64,000 bases of DNA, taken from the NCBI GenBank assembly GCA_963663775.1, contig OY760624.1:372001-436000 (forward strand), written 5' to 3'. The DNA comes from G963663775 sp963663775. GTDB taxonomy: Bacteria > Bacillota > Clostridia > Oscillospirales > Butyricicoccaceae. Below, piece by piece: positions 1 through 8,665 of this stretch (the first letter of the stretch is position 1; every line of letters starts with the position of its first letter). The position numbers and the translations under genes were made by a program. A model generated the notes under the pieces. The model did not search any database. It was not told where the DNA came from and saw nothing but the letters and a program-made list of their open reading frames with translations.

Positions 1-818
1 GCGGCTGCAATTGCCTCGTCCCACTGCTCTTTGCTTGGCTGAGAGCTGTGTGCGCCGGTGCCTTCCGCAAAAGTTGCGCCCAGACCCTTGATTGTGTGCA
101 GCACGATGCAAGTCGGCTTGCCTGTGGTAGCATATGCTTCCTGAATCGCGTCATAAATCGCTTCAACGTCGTTGCCGTTTTCCAAATCAATTGTGTTCCA
201 GCCAAATGCTTCGAACTTTGCTGCAAGACCCTTGCCATGCTTCAGGATGGAATCAACCGCACCATCAAGCTGATACTGGTTGTCATCGACGAAGCAAACC
301 AAGTGGTCGAGTCCATAGTGCGCTGCAAACTGTGCGCCTTCCCAAACCTGACCTTCATCGCATTCGCCGTCGCCGAGGAATACGAAGGTGTGGTTGTCAC
401 GGCCGTCAATCTTGTTGCCCAGAGCGGCACCGATTGCGGTGGACATGCCCTGACCCAGAGAGCCGGTGGTCAAGTCAACGCCCGGTGTCTTCTGACGGTC
501 GGTGTGGGACGGGAAGTTTGTGTGAGACTTGTTGAGGGTATATGCGTCTTCCAGCGGATAGAAGCCCTTCAAGCCGAAGGTTGCATATGCCGCCGGGCCT
601 GCATGTCCCTTGGACAAAACACACCAGTCACGGTCTTCCCAACGCGGATTCTTCGGATCATACTTCATTACATCGCCGTAGAGAACTGCGATTGCGTCAA
701 TGATGGACATCGAGCCACCTACGTGACCGAAGCCAAGAGAACCGATTGTTTTCAGCGTCTGTACTCTGATCTCCTGTGCAAATACACGGAGTTCTTGCAT
801 TTTTTCTGCTTTCTGCAT
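1..818 (-). CDS. Transketolase, N-terminal subunit (partial, 3' end outside window)
   Basis: This is the ThDP-binding half of a split transketolase, which moves two-carbon ketol units between sugar phosphates in the non-oxidative pentose phosphate pathway. The translation starts MQKAEKMQELRVFAQ. It contains the GHVGGSMS region near residue 30 and the ThDP/metal motif GDGECDEGQVWEG near residue 125, followed by a DDNQ stretch. Split transketolases are common in Clostridia, and a C-terminal partner gene would be expected just beyond position 1. The ATG at 818 is preceded by a modest Shine-Dalgarno (SD) sequence, GGCAGGTG. A DeoR regulator is transcribed divergently. The family is clear; the physiological substrate is not. 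Confidence 0.93.
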   Translation of the reverse strand, partial: MQKAEKMQELRVFAQEIRVQTLKTIGSLGFGHVGGSMSIIDAIAVLYGDVMKYDPKNPRWEDRDWCVLSKGHAGPAAYATFGLKGFYPLEDAYTLNKSHTNFPSHTDRQKTPGVDLTTGSLGQGMSTAIGAALGNKIDGRDNHTFVFLGDGECDEGQVWEGAQFAAHYGLDHLVCFVDDNQYQLDGAVDSILKHGKGLAAKFEAFGWNTIDLENGNDVEAIYDAIQEAYATTGKPTCIVLHTIKGLGATFAEGTGAHSSQPSKEQWDEAIAA

Positions 819-903
819 GAAATACACCTGCCTATTTTCTTATTTTTCCTTGCAAATCGTGATCCATACCACTCGCGGACGAAATGTCCACGCTGCTCAC
901 TTA

Positions 904-932
904 ATAGTACCATTATTGCATGTATTTTTCAA
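904..932 (-). promoter_or_regulatory. Putative sigma-A promoter of the transketolase gene
   Basis: On the minus strand, TTGAAA (927-932) and TACTAT (904-909) are separated by exactly 17 bases, about 90 bases upstream of the transketolase start. Confidence 0.5.
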
Positions 933-1214
933 TGCTAACCTATCAATTATTTTCATAATTTTTTTAGGATAGTCTGACCGTTTCTGCACATTTCCTGCAA
1001 AAGTGTTTTGTCTTTTTCTGATTTGTTTTGTTTTTGTGGTTGCATTTTTATTGATTTCTGATAAACTATAGGTAGATATTGAAGAGACAATTTGGCAAGG
1101 ACACGTTATGGCTGTTGGCGTGTCCTTCCCCCTTTGTATGCGACAAACCGCTTTGAAGCCGGTAGCTTTGCTGTATGCGTCGCACACAGTACATGAAAGT
1201 CGAGGTGTAGGCAT
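933..1214. other. Intergenic region between divergent transketolase and DeoR genes
   Basis: No convincing ORF. It holds an AT-rich stretch and, at 1098-1124, a hairpin with arms GGACACG and CGTGTCC followed by a short pyrimidine run. The hairpin could act as an attenuator in the deoR leader. No clear promoter was identified for deoR. Confidence 0.4.
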
Positions 1215-1976
1215 TTGAAAATCAGCAGGCTCAATTCCATCGAGCAATATGTCATCGCACGGGAAACCGCAACGATTGATGAACTTTGTGAAACCTTTGG
1301 TGTATCCAAAAATACCATTCGCCGCGATTTGAATGAACTGGAAGCCCGTGGACACATCGCCAAGGTATATGGCGGGGTGACCGCCATTTCCTCTGCCAGT
1401 GCCGTGCCCACCCCGATTCGCTCCGGCATGCACTCTGCGGATAAAACGCTGATTGGTCGTCTGGCTGCCGAGGAGGTTGCAGACGGGGACACCATTTTCT
1501 TAGATTCCGGCACCACAACGGTCTGCATGCTCAAATTCCTGACCAAAAAGAAGCGCATCACCTTGGTCACGCATTCTCTGGGTGCCATGGCGGAGGCATC
1601 GAAATATGAAAATCTCAGCGTGATTTCTCTGGGCGGCATTTATTCCCGCCCCACCGATTCCTTCGTGGGTTTATCTGCTTTCGAAGCGCTTTCTGCCATG
1701 AAAATTAACAAAGCCTTTATGGCAGCAACCGGTGTCAGTCTGGAAAACGGCATGACCAACACCACCTTTTTAGAGGCGGAAATCAAGCGCGGGGTTGTCC
1801 AGCGTGCTTCGCAGATTTTTCTGCTTGCAGACGGTTCCAAGCTGGAGCGTGACGCCATGGTTTCCTTCTGCCCGCTGTCACGTCTGACTGGCTTCATTAC
1901 TGACCGCCGTCCCGACGAAAAATACATGGATTTTTTTAACAAGCATCAAATCCGTGTGCGCAGTGAAAATGGATAA
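1215..1976 (+). CDS. DeoR-family transcriptional regulator
   Basis: A 253-residue DeoR/GlpR-type repressor. The N-terminal winged helix-turn-helix spans roughly residues 5-55 (TIDELCETFGVSKNTIRRDL, then the conserved KVYGGV turn). The C-terminal DeoRC sensor domain carries the typical DSGTTT phosphosugar-binding loop near residue 97. The start is TTG at 1215, supported by GAGGTG seven bases upstream. Family members respond to phosphorylated sugars. The position next to a divergent transketolase and near iol genes suggests control of local sugar or inositol genes, but the target is not shown by the sequence. Confidence 0.92.
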   Translation: MKISRLNSIEQYVIARETATIDELCETFGVSKNTIRRDLNELEARGHIAKVYGGVTAISSASAVPTPIRSGMHSADKTLIGRLAAEEVADGDTIFLDSGTTTVCMLKFLTKKKRITLVTHSLGAMAEASKYENLSVISLGGIYSRPTDSFVGLSAFEALSAMKINKAFMAATGVSLENGMTNTTFLEAEIKRGVVQRASQIFLLADGSKLERDAMVSFCPLSRLTGFITDRRPDEKYMDFFNKHQIRVRSENG

Positions 1977-2024
1977 CTGTCCCCTGCCCCTTGGTTCCTT
2001 CGGATGGAGAATTGAGGGGAAATT

Positions 2025-2224
2025 AGAAGCTGTATTCACAAACGAGAGCCGATGAATTCGGGAAAGATTTTTTACTACGCAAGGCAAAAACGCAGGAATA
2101 TAAGGTGAGCACGCCGGTGCGAGAAAATCCACTGGTGGGCTGGGTGTATTCCAAGGGTTTTTAACGCCGCATGGCAGAAAAGATTTCTCAAATACGGCGG
2201 TTCTCCATTGTGAATACAGCTTCT
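2025..2224. repeat. MITE-like 200-bp element with 17-bp perfect terminal inverted repeats
   Basis: Ends are AGAAGCTGTATTCACAA (2025-2041) and its exact reverse complement (2208-2224). The inverted similarity continues imperfectly about 35 bp inward (GAGA-CCG and AAAGATTTTT-like blocks). There is no ORF inside. The right end abuts the stop codon of the araC-type gene. Size, palindromic ends and lack of coding capacity fit a non-autonomous miniature element or a large palindromic repeat. Its copy number elsewhere in the genome is unknown. Confidence 0.6.
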
Positions 2225-3081
2225 CATGTTTTCTGCCGATATTCAGACGGCGTGCAGCCATAGGTTTCCCGAAATCGCTTGATAAAATAGCTGAAATTAT
2301 CAAACCCTACTGACATACCAACTTCCATAATCGGCAGATTGGTTTCCCGCAGCAGGCGGGAAGCACGCTCAATGCGCAGAAAATTCATGTGCTGTGTCAG
2401 TGTACGCCCAATATTATTCTTAAAAAACGTGCAAAAATACTGCGGTGACATATGAAAATGCGTGGAAACATCGGCAAGCCGCAACCGCTCCGTGCAGTGC
2501 GCATCCAAATATGCCACAATTTCACGCAGAGTCACGGTTTTGTACGTTGCACGGTCCGCACATGGACGAATCAGATTTTCTCCCGCAATCAGTGCCAAAA
2601 TACGCAGCAAATCCGCTTTTACCTGCACTTGATAACCGGGTTTTTTCATCCTACAGGCTGCCAAGCTGTCCTGCAGTGCCGCAGTCACCTGCGCTGCCAC
2701 TGGATTTTCCCGCGGTAGCATGGTTTGAAATTCTATTGCGCCCGCTTCCATCGGTGCAAGCCACTCATTTTGTGCCAAATCGGTGCGGGCGAACTGCAAA
2801 AAGTTCATGGGAAAGACAAACGCATGGAATGTGCCTCCCGCACCACCTCGAATCTCGTGCAGCTGCTGCGGATTGACAAAATACACCTCTCCCGGCACGG
2901 CGGTGTAAATCTCCTCGCCAATCGTCAGCCCCACCCGACCTTCCTCCACCATAATAAACTCAGTTTCTGGATGCCAGTGATAGGGCACCAAATCCGATTC
3001 CTGTGTTTCCAGTGCCGGATAAATTTGAAACGGAAACGCCTGCGTGCCATGAATCCGCTTTTCCCGTTGTGTTGCATTCAT
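2224..3081 (-). CDS. AraC-family transcriptional regulator with N-terminal cupin
   Basis: A 285-residue activator. The N-terminal part (about residues 20-110) is a cupin-like ligand pocket with the HWHPETEF pattern. The C-terminal about 100 residues contain two AraC helix-turn-helix motifs (LADVSTHFHMSPQYF and IMEVGMSVGFDNFSYF), ending in the conserved YGCTPSEYR. Such proteins usually sense sugars or their derivatives. It is transcribed divergently from iolB, so regulation of the inositol genes is a reasonable inference. Its stop codon lies at the edge of the MITE-like element. Confidence 0.92.
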   Translation of the reverse strand: MNATQREKRIHGTQAFPFQIYPALETQESDLVPYHWHPETEFIMVEEGRVGLTIGEEIYTAVPGEVYFVNPQQLHEIRGGAGGTFHAFVFPMNFLQFARTDLAQNEWLAPMEAGAIEFQTMLPRENPVAAQVTAALQDSLAACRMKKPGYQVQVKADLLRILALIAGENLIRPCADRATYKTVTLREIVAYLDAHCTERLRLADVSTHFHMSPQYFCTFFKNNIGRTLTQHMNFLRIERASRLLRETNLPIMEVGMSVGFDNFSYFIKRFRETYGCTPSEYRQKT

Positions 3082-3138
3082 AAAAACAGTGCTTCCTTCC
3101 TTTGCTTAAAATCGTGTTATTAGTTGCGAAAATATTAC

Positions 3139-3167
3139 AAGACAAATCCGTGTCTTCTGACTATAAT
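3139..3167 (+). promoter_or_regulatory. Putative iolB promoter with overlapping dyad
   Basis: A TATAAT -10 (3162-3167) lies 17 bases after AAGACA (3139-3144), a weak -35. The -35 is one arm of a perfect dyad, AAGACA-N6-TGTCTT (3139-3156). A dyad over a poor -35 fits regulator-dependent control. It lies about 120 bases upstream of iolB. Confidence 0.45.
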
Positions 3168-3289
3168 TATAAACGAAGCTGTAGCAAAATACAAGATTCT
3201 ATCTTTTTTAGAATCCTTTTTGTTTTTGAATCAGCAGTGTACTTCCTTCCCCTATGATGAATTGTAAACAAAACCAGGAGGTAATTTTT

Positions 3290-4096
3290 ATGTATATTGA
3301 CAAGCAGGTAAAGCGTGGTTATAACGAATATATCCAGCTTGAGGACGGCATCGGCAAGGACGCAATGATGGATGTTGCGCTTCTGGTCATGGAAGACGGC
3401 GACACTTACACCTTTGAGGAAGCCGAAAAGGAACTGGCAGTCATGCCATTCTGCGGCAAGCTGACCATCGCTTGGGATGACCAGACCTGTGAAATTGACC
3501 GCCCCAATCCGTTCGACTACAACCCGTGGTGTCTGCATGTGTGCAAGGGCACAAAGGTTACCGTCACTGCAAAGGGTAGCTGCGAAATCTATATCCAAAA
3601 GACCTTGAACGAAAAGACCTTCGAAAACAAGATATACACCCCAGACATGACCGATACTTGGGCACGCGGCAACAAGGGCGAGCTGCTGGGCTGCACCAAG
3701 CGTGATGTACGCACCTGCTTCGATTTGGACAATGCACCGTACTCCAACATGGTGTTGGGTGAAGTGATCAACCTGCCGGGCAAGTGGTCTTCCTACCCGC
3801 CGCACCATCATCCGCAGCCGGAAGTATATTTCTATCACTATGACAAGCCGCAGGGCTTCGGCGCTGGCTGGGCAAACGATGAAATCTACGAAACCCGCAA
3901 CAACGGTCTGGCAATCATCACCGACAAAATGCACTCTCAGGTCACTGCACCGGGCTATTCCTGCTGCTATGCTTGGGGCATCCGTCATCTGCCGGGCGAC
4001 CCGTGGGATAAAACCCGCATCGACGATACAGAGCACCTGTGGCTGCTGGAAGAGGATGCAAACGACAACATCTGGCACTGCCCGACCGGCAACTAA
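3290..4096 (+). CDS. iolB: 5-deoxy-glucuronate isomerase
   Basis: Converts 5-deoxy-glucuronate to 2-deoxy-5-keto-gluconate in myo-inositol catabolism, directly after the IolD step. The 268-residue product has the bicupin organisation of the KduI/IolB family. Its metal-site signature is SSYPPHHHPQPEVYFY near residue 165, followed by the family-typical GFG and CCYAWGIRH segments. The ATG at 3290 has an excellent SD (AGGAGGTAATTTTT). An upstream in-frame ATG at 3254 lacks one and was not chosen. iolD follows after 59 bases, so the two are probably co-transcribed. Confidence 0.9.
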   Translation: MYIDKQVKRGYNEYIQLEDGIGKDAMMDVALLVMEDGDTYTFEEAEKELAVMPFCGKLTIAWDDQTCEIDRPNPFDYNPWCLHVCKGTKVTVTAKGSCEIYIQKTLNEKTFENKIYTPDMTDTWARGNKGELLGCTKRDVRTCFDLDNAPYSNMVLGEVINLPGKWSSYPPHHHPQPEVYFYHYDKPQGFGAGWANDEIYETRNNGLAIITDKMHSQVTAPGYSCCYAWGIRHLPGDPWDKTRIDDTEHLWLLEEDANDNIWHCPTGN

Positions 4097-4155
4097 TCGT
4101 TCTATTTTTTTCATTTGTTTTTTATTTTTTAAAATAAAACTGGAGGAATTTTTTC

Positions 4156-6099
4156 ATGAAAAAGACCATTCGTCTTACCACTTCCCAGGCGCTGATTCGC
4201 TTCCTGGAAAACCAATATGTCAACTTTGACGGCAAGGAAGAGCAGTTCATCGGCGGCTTCTTCATGCTGCCGGGTCACGGCAACGTTATCGGCCTTTGCA
4301 ACGGCGTAGAGCAGGAAATCAAGAGCATTCCGCTGTATCAGGGCAAGAACGAGCAGGGTCAGGCACACGTTGCCATGGCTTATGCAAAGCAGAAGCTTCG
4401 CAAGCGCATTCTGGCAGTTTCTTCTTCTGTCGGCCCTGGCGCAGTCAACATGATTACCTCCGCTGCAACCGCAACTGCAAACTGCATTCCGGTGCTGTAT
4501 CTGCCGGGCGACATCTATGCATCCCGTCAGCCCGACCCAGTGCTGCAGCAGATGGAGCAGCCGCATGACCTGTCCATCTCCACCAACGATGCATACCGTG
4601 CTGTTTGTAAGTATTGGGATCGTATTTCTCGTCCTGACCAGCTGATGACCGCTTGCATCTCTGCAATGCGTGTGCTGACCGATCCGGCAGATACCGGCGC
4701 TGTTTGCTTGTCTTTGCCGCAGGATGTACAGGGTGAATCCTATGATTATCCGGAATACTTCTTCCAGAAGCGTGTATGGCGCATCGAACGCCGTCCGGTA
4801 ACCGACTATGCCGTACAGGCAGCAGCAGACGCTATCATGGAAGGCAAGAAGCCGATGATGGTTTGCGGCGGCGGCGTGCGTTACTCCGAGTGTGCAGATG
4901 AATTCTTGGCATTTGCAAAGGAATTCAACATCCCGTTTGGCGAAACCCAGGCTGGTAAATCTGCGATTGAATGGACTGAAGAGCTCAACATGGGCGGCAT
5001 CGGCACCACAGGCACCGGCATGGCAAACGAATTGGCGCACAAGGCTGACCTTGTTATTGGCGTAGGTACTCGTTACACCGACTTCACCACCGCTTCCAAG
5101 TGGCTGTACACCGATGCACAGAAGTTCGTCAACATCAACGTTTCCGAGTTCCATGCATTCAAGATGGATGCCGTTCCGGTTATTGCGGATGCAAAGGGTG
5201 CTTTGGTTGCTATCGCTGCAGAACTGCGCAAGCGTGGCTACAAGAACAGCTACACCACCGAAATCGCAGATGCTCGTGCAAAGTGGCTGAAGGAACTCGA
5301 CCGTCTGGATACCATCAAGTACACCGGACCGGACTTTAAGCCGGAAGTCAACGATGCAAACCGTGAATGCATTGAACACTTCATCGAAGCGAACAAGTCT
5401 ATCCTCACACAGACCGAAGTGCTCGGCGCAGTCAACCGTATGATTGCACCGGATTCCATCGTCATCTCTGCTGCAGGCTCTCTGCCGGGCGATATGCAGC
5501 GTATGTGGCGTCCGAGCGTTCGTGAAACCTATCACATGGAATATGGTTACTCCTGCATGGGTTACGAAATCTCTGGTGCGCTGGGCATCAAGATGGCTTG
5601 CCCAGACAAGGAAGTGTACTCCATGGTGGGTGACGGTTCTTTCATGATGCTGCACTCCGAAATGATTACCGCTGTGCAAGAAGACATGAAGATTAACGTC
5701 ATTCTGCTGGACAACGCAGCATACGGCTGCATCAACAACGTGGAAGTTGACCAGGGCAATGATACCCGCTTCACCGAAATGAACATGCGTGCACCGGGTG
5801 CTCCGCATGACGGTAAGCACAAGGGCAAAGCATTCACCATCAACTTCGCACAAATCGCAGAAGGCTATGGCATGAAGTCCTATGAAGTTCGTACCATGGA
5901 AGAACTGGAAGCTGCTATCGAAGATTCCAAGAAGCAGACCAACTCTACTTTGATTGACATCAAGGTTCTGCCGAAAACCATGACCGATGGCTATCAGTCT
6001 TGGTGGAGAACGGGCGTTGCCTCTGTTTCTGACAAGCCGGAAACAAAGGCTGCATATGCTGACCTCTGCCAGAAGCTGTCTGAAGGCCGCGATTATTAA
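4156..6099 (+). CDS. iolD: 3D-(3,5/4)-trihydroxycyclohexane-1,2-dione acylhydrolase
   Basis: A ThDP-dependent ring-opening hydrolase of myo-inositol catabolism, giving 5-deoxy-glucuronate, the substrate of the neighbouring IolB. At 647 residues it matches the family length. It has the acetolactate-synthase fold: an N-terminal Pyr domain, a central domain, and a C-terminal PP domain with the ThDP motif MVGDGSFMM (about residue 490) ending in AAYGCINN. The ATG at 4156 follows a clear TGGAGGAA SD. iolG, iolE and iolC are not in the window, so the pathway would need genes elsewhere. Confidence 0.93.
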   Translation: MKKTIRLTTSQALIRFLENQYVNFDGKEEQFIGGFFMLPGHGNVIGLCNGVEQEIKSIPLYQGKNEQGQAHVAMAYAKQKLRKRILAVSSSVGPGAVNMITSAATATANCIPVLYLPGDIYASRQPDPVLQQMEQPHDLSISTNDAYRAVCKYWDRISRPDQLMTACISAMRVLTDPADTGAVCLSLPQDVQGESYDYPEYFFQKRVWRIERRPVTDYAVQAAADAIMEGKKPMMVCGGGVRYSECADEFLAFAKEFNIPFGETQAGKSAIEWTEELNMGGIGTTGTGMANELAHKADLVIGVGTRYTDFTTASKWLYTDAQKFVNINVSEFHAFKMDAVPVIADAKGALVAIAAELRKRGYKNSYTTEIADARAKWLKELDRLDTIKYTGPDFKPEVNDANRECIEHFIEANKSILTQTEVLGAVNRMIAPDSIVISAAGSLPGDMQRMWRPSVRETYHMEYGYSCMGYEISGALGIKMACPDKEVYSMVGDGSFMMLHSEMITAVQEDMKINVILLDNAAYGCINNVEVDQGNDTRFTEMNMRAPGAPHDGKHKGKAFTINFAQIAEGYGMKSYEVRTMEELEAAIEDSKKQTNSTLIDIKVLPKTMTDGYQSWWRTGVASVSDKPETKAAYADLCQKLSEGRDY

Positions 6100-6117
6100 T
6101 TCTTCACCCCGCATAAC

Positions 6118-6153
6118 CTTGCAAGGTGCGTACCAACTGGTACGCACCTTTTT
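6118..6153 (+). terminator. Intrinsic terminator after iolD
   Basis: Stem AGGTGCGTACC / GGTACGCACCT around a four-base loop, followed by a T run. Confidence 0.8.
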
Positions 6154-6171
6154 ATGTTGACTTTGCAGCAT

Positions 6172-6211
6172 AAAAGAGGAGCATATCCACATGGATATGC
6201 TCCTCTTTTAT
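6172..6211. terminator. Bidirectional terminator between iolD and the Nfn operon
   Basis: A perfect 17-bp stem (AAAAGAGGAGCATATCC and its complement) with a four-base loop and A/T tracts on both sides. It separates two convergent operons. Confidence 0.75.
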
Positions 6212-6295
6212 CGTATCTATCATTTAAACCTGTATTATGGCAGATAAAATGCTTTCTTTGCTACATCTGCACAAATGTATGGCTACAGATTCTGA

Positions 6296-7690
6296 TTAGT
6301 TCTTGCTGCGAATATACTCGTCCATTGCCGCCGCAGCCTTTTTGCCGGCACCCATCGCCAAAATAACGGTTGCCGCACCAGTAACGGCATCACCGCCTGC
6401 AAACACACCATCTTTAGAGGTGATGCCATGCTCGTCATCCGCCACAATACAGCCACGCTTATTGGTGTCAAGACCGGGTGTAGTCTTGCGAATCAACGGG
6501 TTTGGGCTGGTGCCGATGGATACAATGACACAATCCAAATCCAACGTGAATTCACTGCCCGCTATCGGCATTGGGCGCCGGCGACCAGAAGCATCCGGCT
6601 CCCCAAGCTCCATTTCCTGACAGCGCATACCCGTGACCCGATAGGTTTCTGCATCACCCAGCACCTCTAGCGGTGCAGTCAAAAACTTGAAGATAATGCC
6701 CTCTTCCTTGGCATGATGGATTTCTTCCAAACGTGCCGGAAGTTCTTCTTCACCACGGCGATAGACGATGTACACTTGGTCTGCACCCATGCGCTTTGCA
6801 CTGCGTGCAGCGTCCATTGCCACGTTGCCGCCGCCAATGACTGCAACCTTCTTTGCCCGCTGAATCGGAGTATCTGCGCCTTCTTTGTATGCTTTCATTA
6901 GGTTGACACGGGTCAAATATTCGTTTGCAGAATATACACCATTGTAGTTTTCACCCGGCACATTCATGAAGGTCGGCAGACCTGCACCAGAGCCGACAAA
7001 CACGGCCTCATAGCCGTCTGCAAATAAATCATCAATGGTTTCCGAGCGTCCTACCACAAAGTTCAATACAAATTCCACACCAAGCTGCTTTAAGGTGTCA
7101 ATTTCTTTCTGTACGATGTCCTTTGGCAGACGAAACTCCGGAATGCCATACATCAGCACACCGCCTGCGGTATGCAATGCTTCAAAAACCGTCACCGTAT
7201 AGCCCATACGAGCCAAATCCCCTGCACAGGTCAAGCCAGCAGGACCTGCGCCGACCACAGCCACTTTATGCCCATTGGCAACTGGCTTTTCGGGTGTTTC
7301 CGTCACATTTTTCATCGCCCAGTCCGCTGCAAAGCGTTCCAAACGACCGATTGCAACCGCTTCTCCCTTGATACCACGTACACATTCACGCTCACACTGG
7401 CTTTCCTGCGGGCAAACACGTCCGCAAACCGCTGGAAGCGATGAAGTTTCCTTGATTTTCGCTGCTGCTTCGCCGAATTTACCGTCTGCAATCAAGGCAA
7501 TAAACTCTGGAATCTGTACGGAAACCGGACAACCGGAAATGCACGGCTTATGCTTACAGTTGAGGCAGCGCTGTGCCTCTTCGATTGCCATTTCCGGGGT
7601 ATATCCCATCGCTACTTCTTCAAAATTCTGGTTGCGCACTTCTGGCGCCTGCTCTGGCATTGGAATTTTATGTGGATTCATGTTCGCCAT
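6296..7690 (-). CDS. NfnB-type NADPH/FAD oxidoreductase subunit (GltA/glutamate-synthase small-chain family)
   Basis: A 464-residue flavoprotein. The N-terminal iron-sulphur region reads CLNCKHKPCISGCPV (about residue 40). The FAD Rossmann motif is VAVVGAGPAGLTCAGDLA (about residue 145) and the NAD(P)H motif VAVIGGGNVAMDAARSA (about residue 285). Such proteins are often annotated as homotetrameric glutamate synthase. With an NfnA-like gene one base upstream, electron-bifurcating NADH-dependent ferredoxin:NADP+ oxidoreductase is the better call. The start MANMNPHK at 7690 was preferred to upstream in-frame codons, which lie inside nfnA. Function is inferred from family and pairing. Confidence 0.88.
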   Translation of the reverse strand: MANMNPHKIPMPEQAPEVRNQNFEEVAMGYTPEMAIEEAQRCLNCKHKPCISGCPVSVQIPEFIALIADGKFGEAAAKIKETSSLPAVCGRVCPQESQCERECVRGIKGEAVAIGRLERFAADWAMKNVTETPEKPVANGHKVAVVGAGPAGLTCAGDLARMGYTVTVFEALHTAGGVLMYGIPEFRLPKDIVQKEIDTLKQLGVEFVLNFVVGRSETIDDLFADGYEAVFVGSGAGLPTFMNVPGENYNGVYSANEYLTRVNLMKAYKEGADTPIQRAKKVAVIGGGNVAMDAARSAKRMGADQVYIVYRRGEEELPARLEEIHHAKEEGIIFKFLTAPLEVLGDAETYRVTGMRCQEMELGEPDASGRRRPMPIAGSEFTLDLDCVIVSIGTSPNPLIRKTTPGLDTNKRGCIVADDEHGITSKDGVFAGGDAVTGAATVILAMGAGKKAAAAMDEYIRSKN

Positions 7691-7691
7691 C

Positions 7692-8540
7692 TTACTTGAC
7701 CTCCATCTTGTGCAAATTGCATTCGTGATGATGCTCTGTAGCCGTCTTTTCCTGCACCTTGTACATGGCAGAACGACGCATTGATTCATCAAAATCCACG
7801 AGATGTCCATCAAAATCCGGTCCATCCACACATGCAAAACGGGTCTCCCCGCCCACGGTCAAGCGACAGCACCCACACATGCCCGTGCCGTCCACCATCG
7901 TTGCATTCATCGAAACAATGGTCTTAATGCCATAAGGACGGGTGGTTTCGCACACAAATTTCATCATAATCATCGGACCGATGGCGATGACTGCATCATA
8001 TTGTGCTCCGCCGTCAATCAGTTCTTTGAGCACCTGCGTAACCAGTGCCTTGCGTCCATTGGAGCCATCATCGGTCACAATGTGTAGGTTGGTGCTTGCC
8101 GCACGCATTTCTTCCTCCAAAATGATAATATCTTTGGAACGAAATCCTGCAATCAAATCGACCTCTGCGCCCATTTCATGCAGCTTTTTTGCCTGCGGAT
8201 AAGCAATTGCACAGCCCAAACCACCGCCGACAACTGCCACTTTTTTCAATCCATCCAGATGAGATGCCTCACCGAGCGGTCCTGCAAAGTCATGCAAACA
8301 TTCGCCCACTTCCAGCTGTCCCAACGCCATGGTTGTTGCACCAACCTCTTGGAAAATAATCGTAACTGCACCGCTCTCACGGTCATAGTCCGCAATGGTC
8401 AAGGGAACACGCTCCCCATCTTCGCTGACACGCAAAATGATGAACTGCCCTGGCGCAGCTTTTTTTGCCACATGGGGTGCATCGATTAACATTCTTTTGG
8501 TATTTGCATTTAAACTTTCTTTTTTTAAGATTTTGTACAT
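7692..8540 (-). CDS. NfnA-type ferredoxin-NADP reductase subunit
   Basis: A 282-residue FAD/NAD-binding subunit of the dihydroorotate dehydrogenase electron-transfer/NfnA family. The N-terminal FAD domain includes GQFIILRV and the RVPLTIADYD motif. An NAD-binding region follows (VAVVGGGLGCAIAYPQ, about residue 105). The C-terminal [2Fe-2S] cysteines are in MCGCCRLTVGG and FACVDGP. With NfnB it would couple NADH, ferredoxin and NADP+ pools in the cytoplasm. The start MYKILKKES at 8540 is preceded by GGGAGGT 11 bases upstream. Confidence 0.88.
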   Translation of the reverse strand: MYKILKKESLNANTKRMLIDAPHVAKKAAPGQFIILRVSEDGERVPLTIADYDRESGAVTIIFQEVGATTMALGQLEVGECLHDFAGPLGEASHLDGLKKVAVVGGGLGCAIAYPQAKKLHEMGAEVDLIAGFRSKDIIILEEEMRAASTNLHIVTDDGSNGRKALVTQVLKELIDGGAQYDAVIAIGPMIMMKFVCETTRPYGIKTIVSMNATMVDGTGMCGCCRLTVGGETRFACVDGPDFDGHLVDFDESMRRSAMYKVQEKTATEHHHECNLHKMEVK

Positions 8541-8578
8541 TATACTTACATACCTCCCGGCTTTTACTAAACGTTTAT

Positions 8579-8607
8579 AGTATACCTGTTCCTCTCGCAA
8601 AAAGCAA
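8579..8607 (-). promoter_or_regulatory. Putative promoter of the nfnAB operon
   Basis: On the minus strand, TTGCTT (8602-8607) and TATACT (8579-8584) are spaced by 17 bases, about 40 bases upstream of the nfnA start. Confidence 0.55.
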
Positions 8608-8665
8608 CACAAAATATTCACATTTCTTGCGGAATTCTATACATCCCATGCTATCTACAAAAGTT

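Noticed and set aside
48..938. Plus-strand 296-residue ORF
   Set aside because: It is the antisense shadow of the transketolase gene, whose motifs are clear on the minus strand.
4129..6192. Minus-strand 687-residue ORF
   Set aside because: It covers iolD in the opposite strand; iolD has SD, motifs and the family's length.
6296..8540. Glutamate synthase small subunit
   Set aside because: The similarity is real at family level, but the adjacent FAD/[2Fe-2S] subunit and absence of a large GltB subunit favour an Nfn-type complex.
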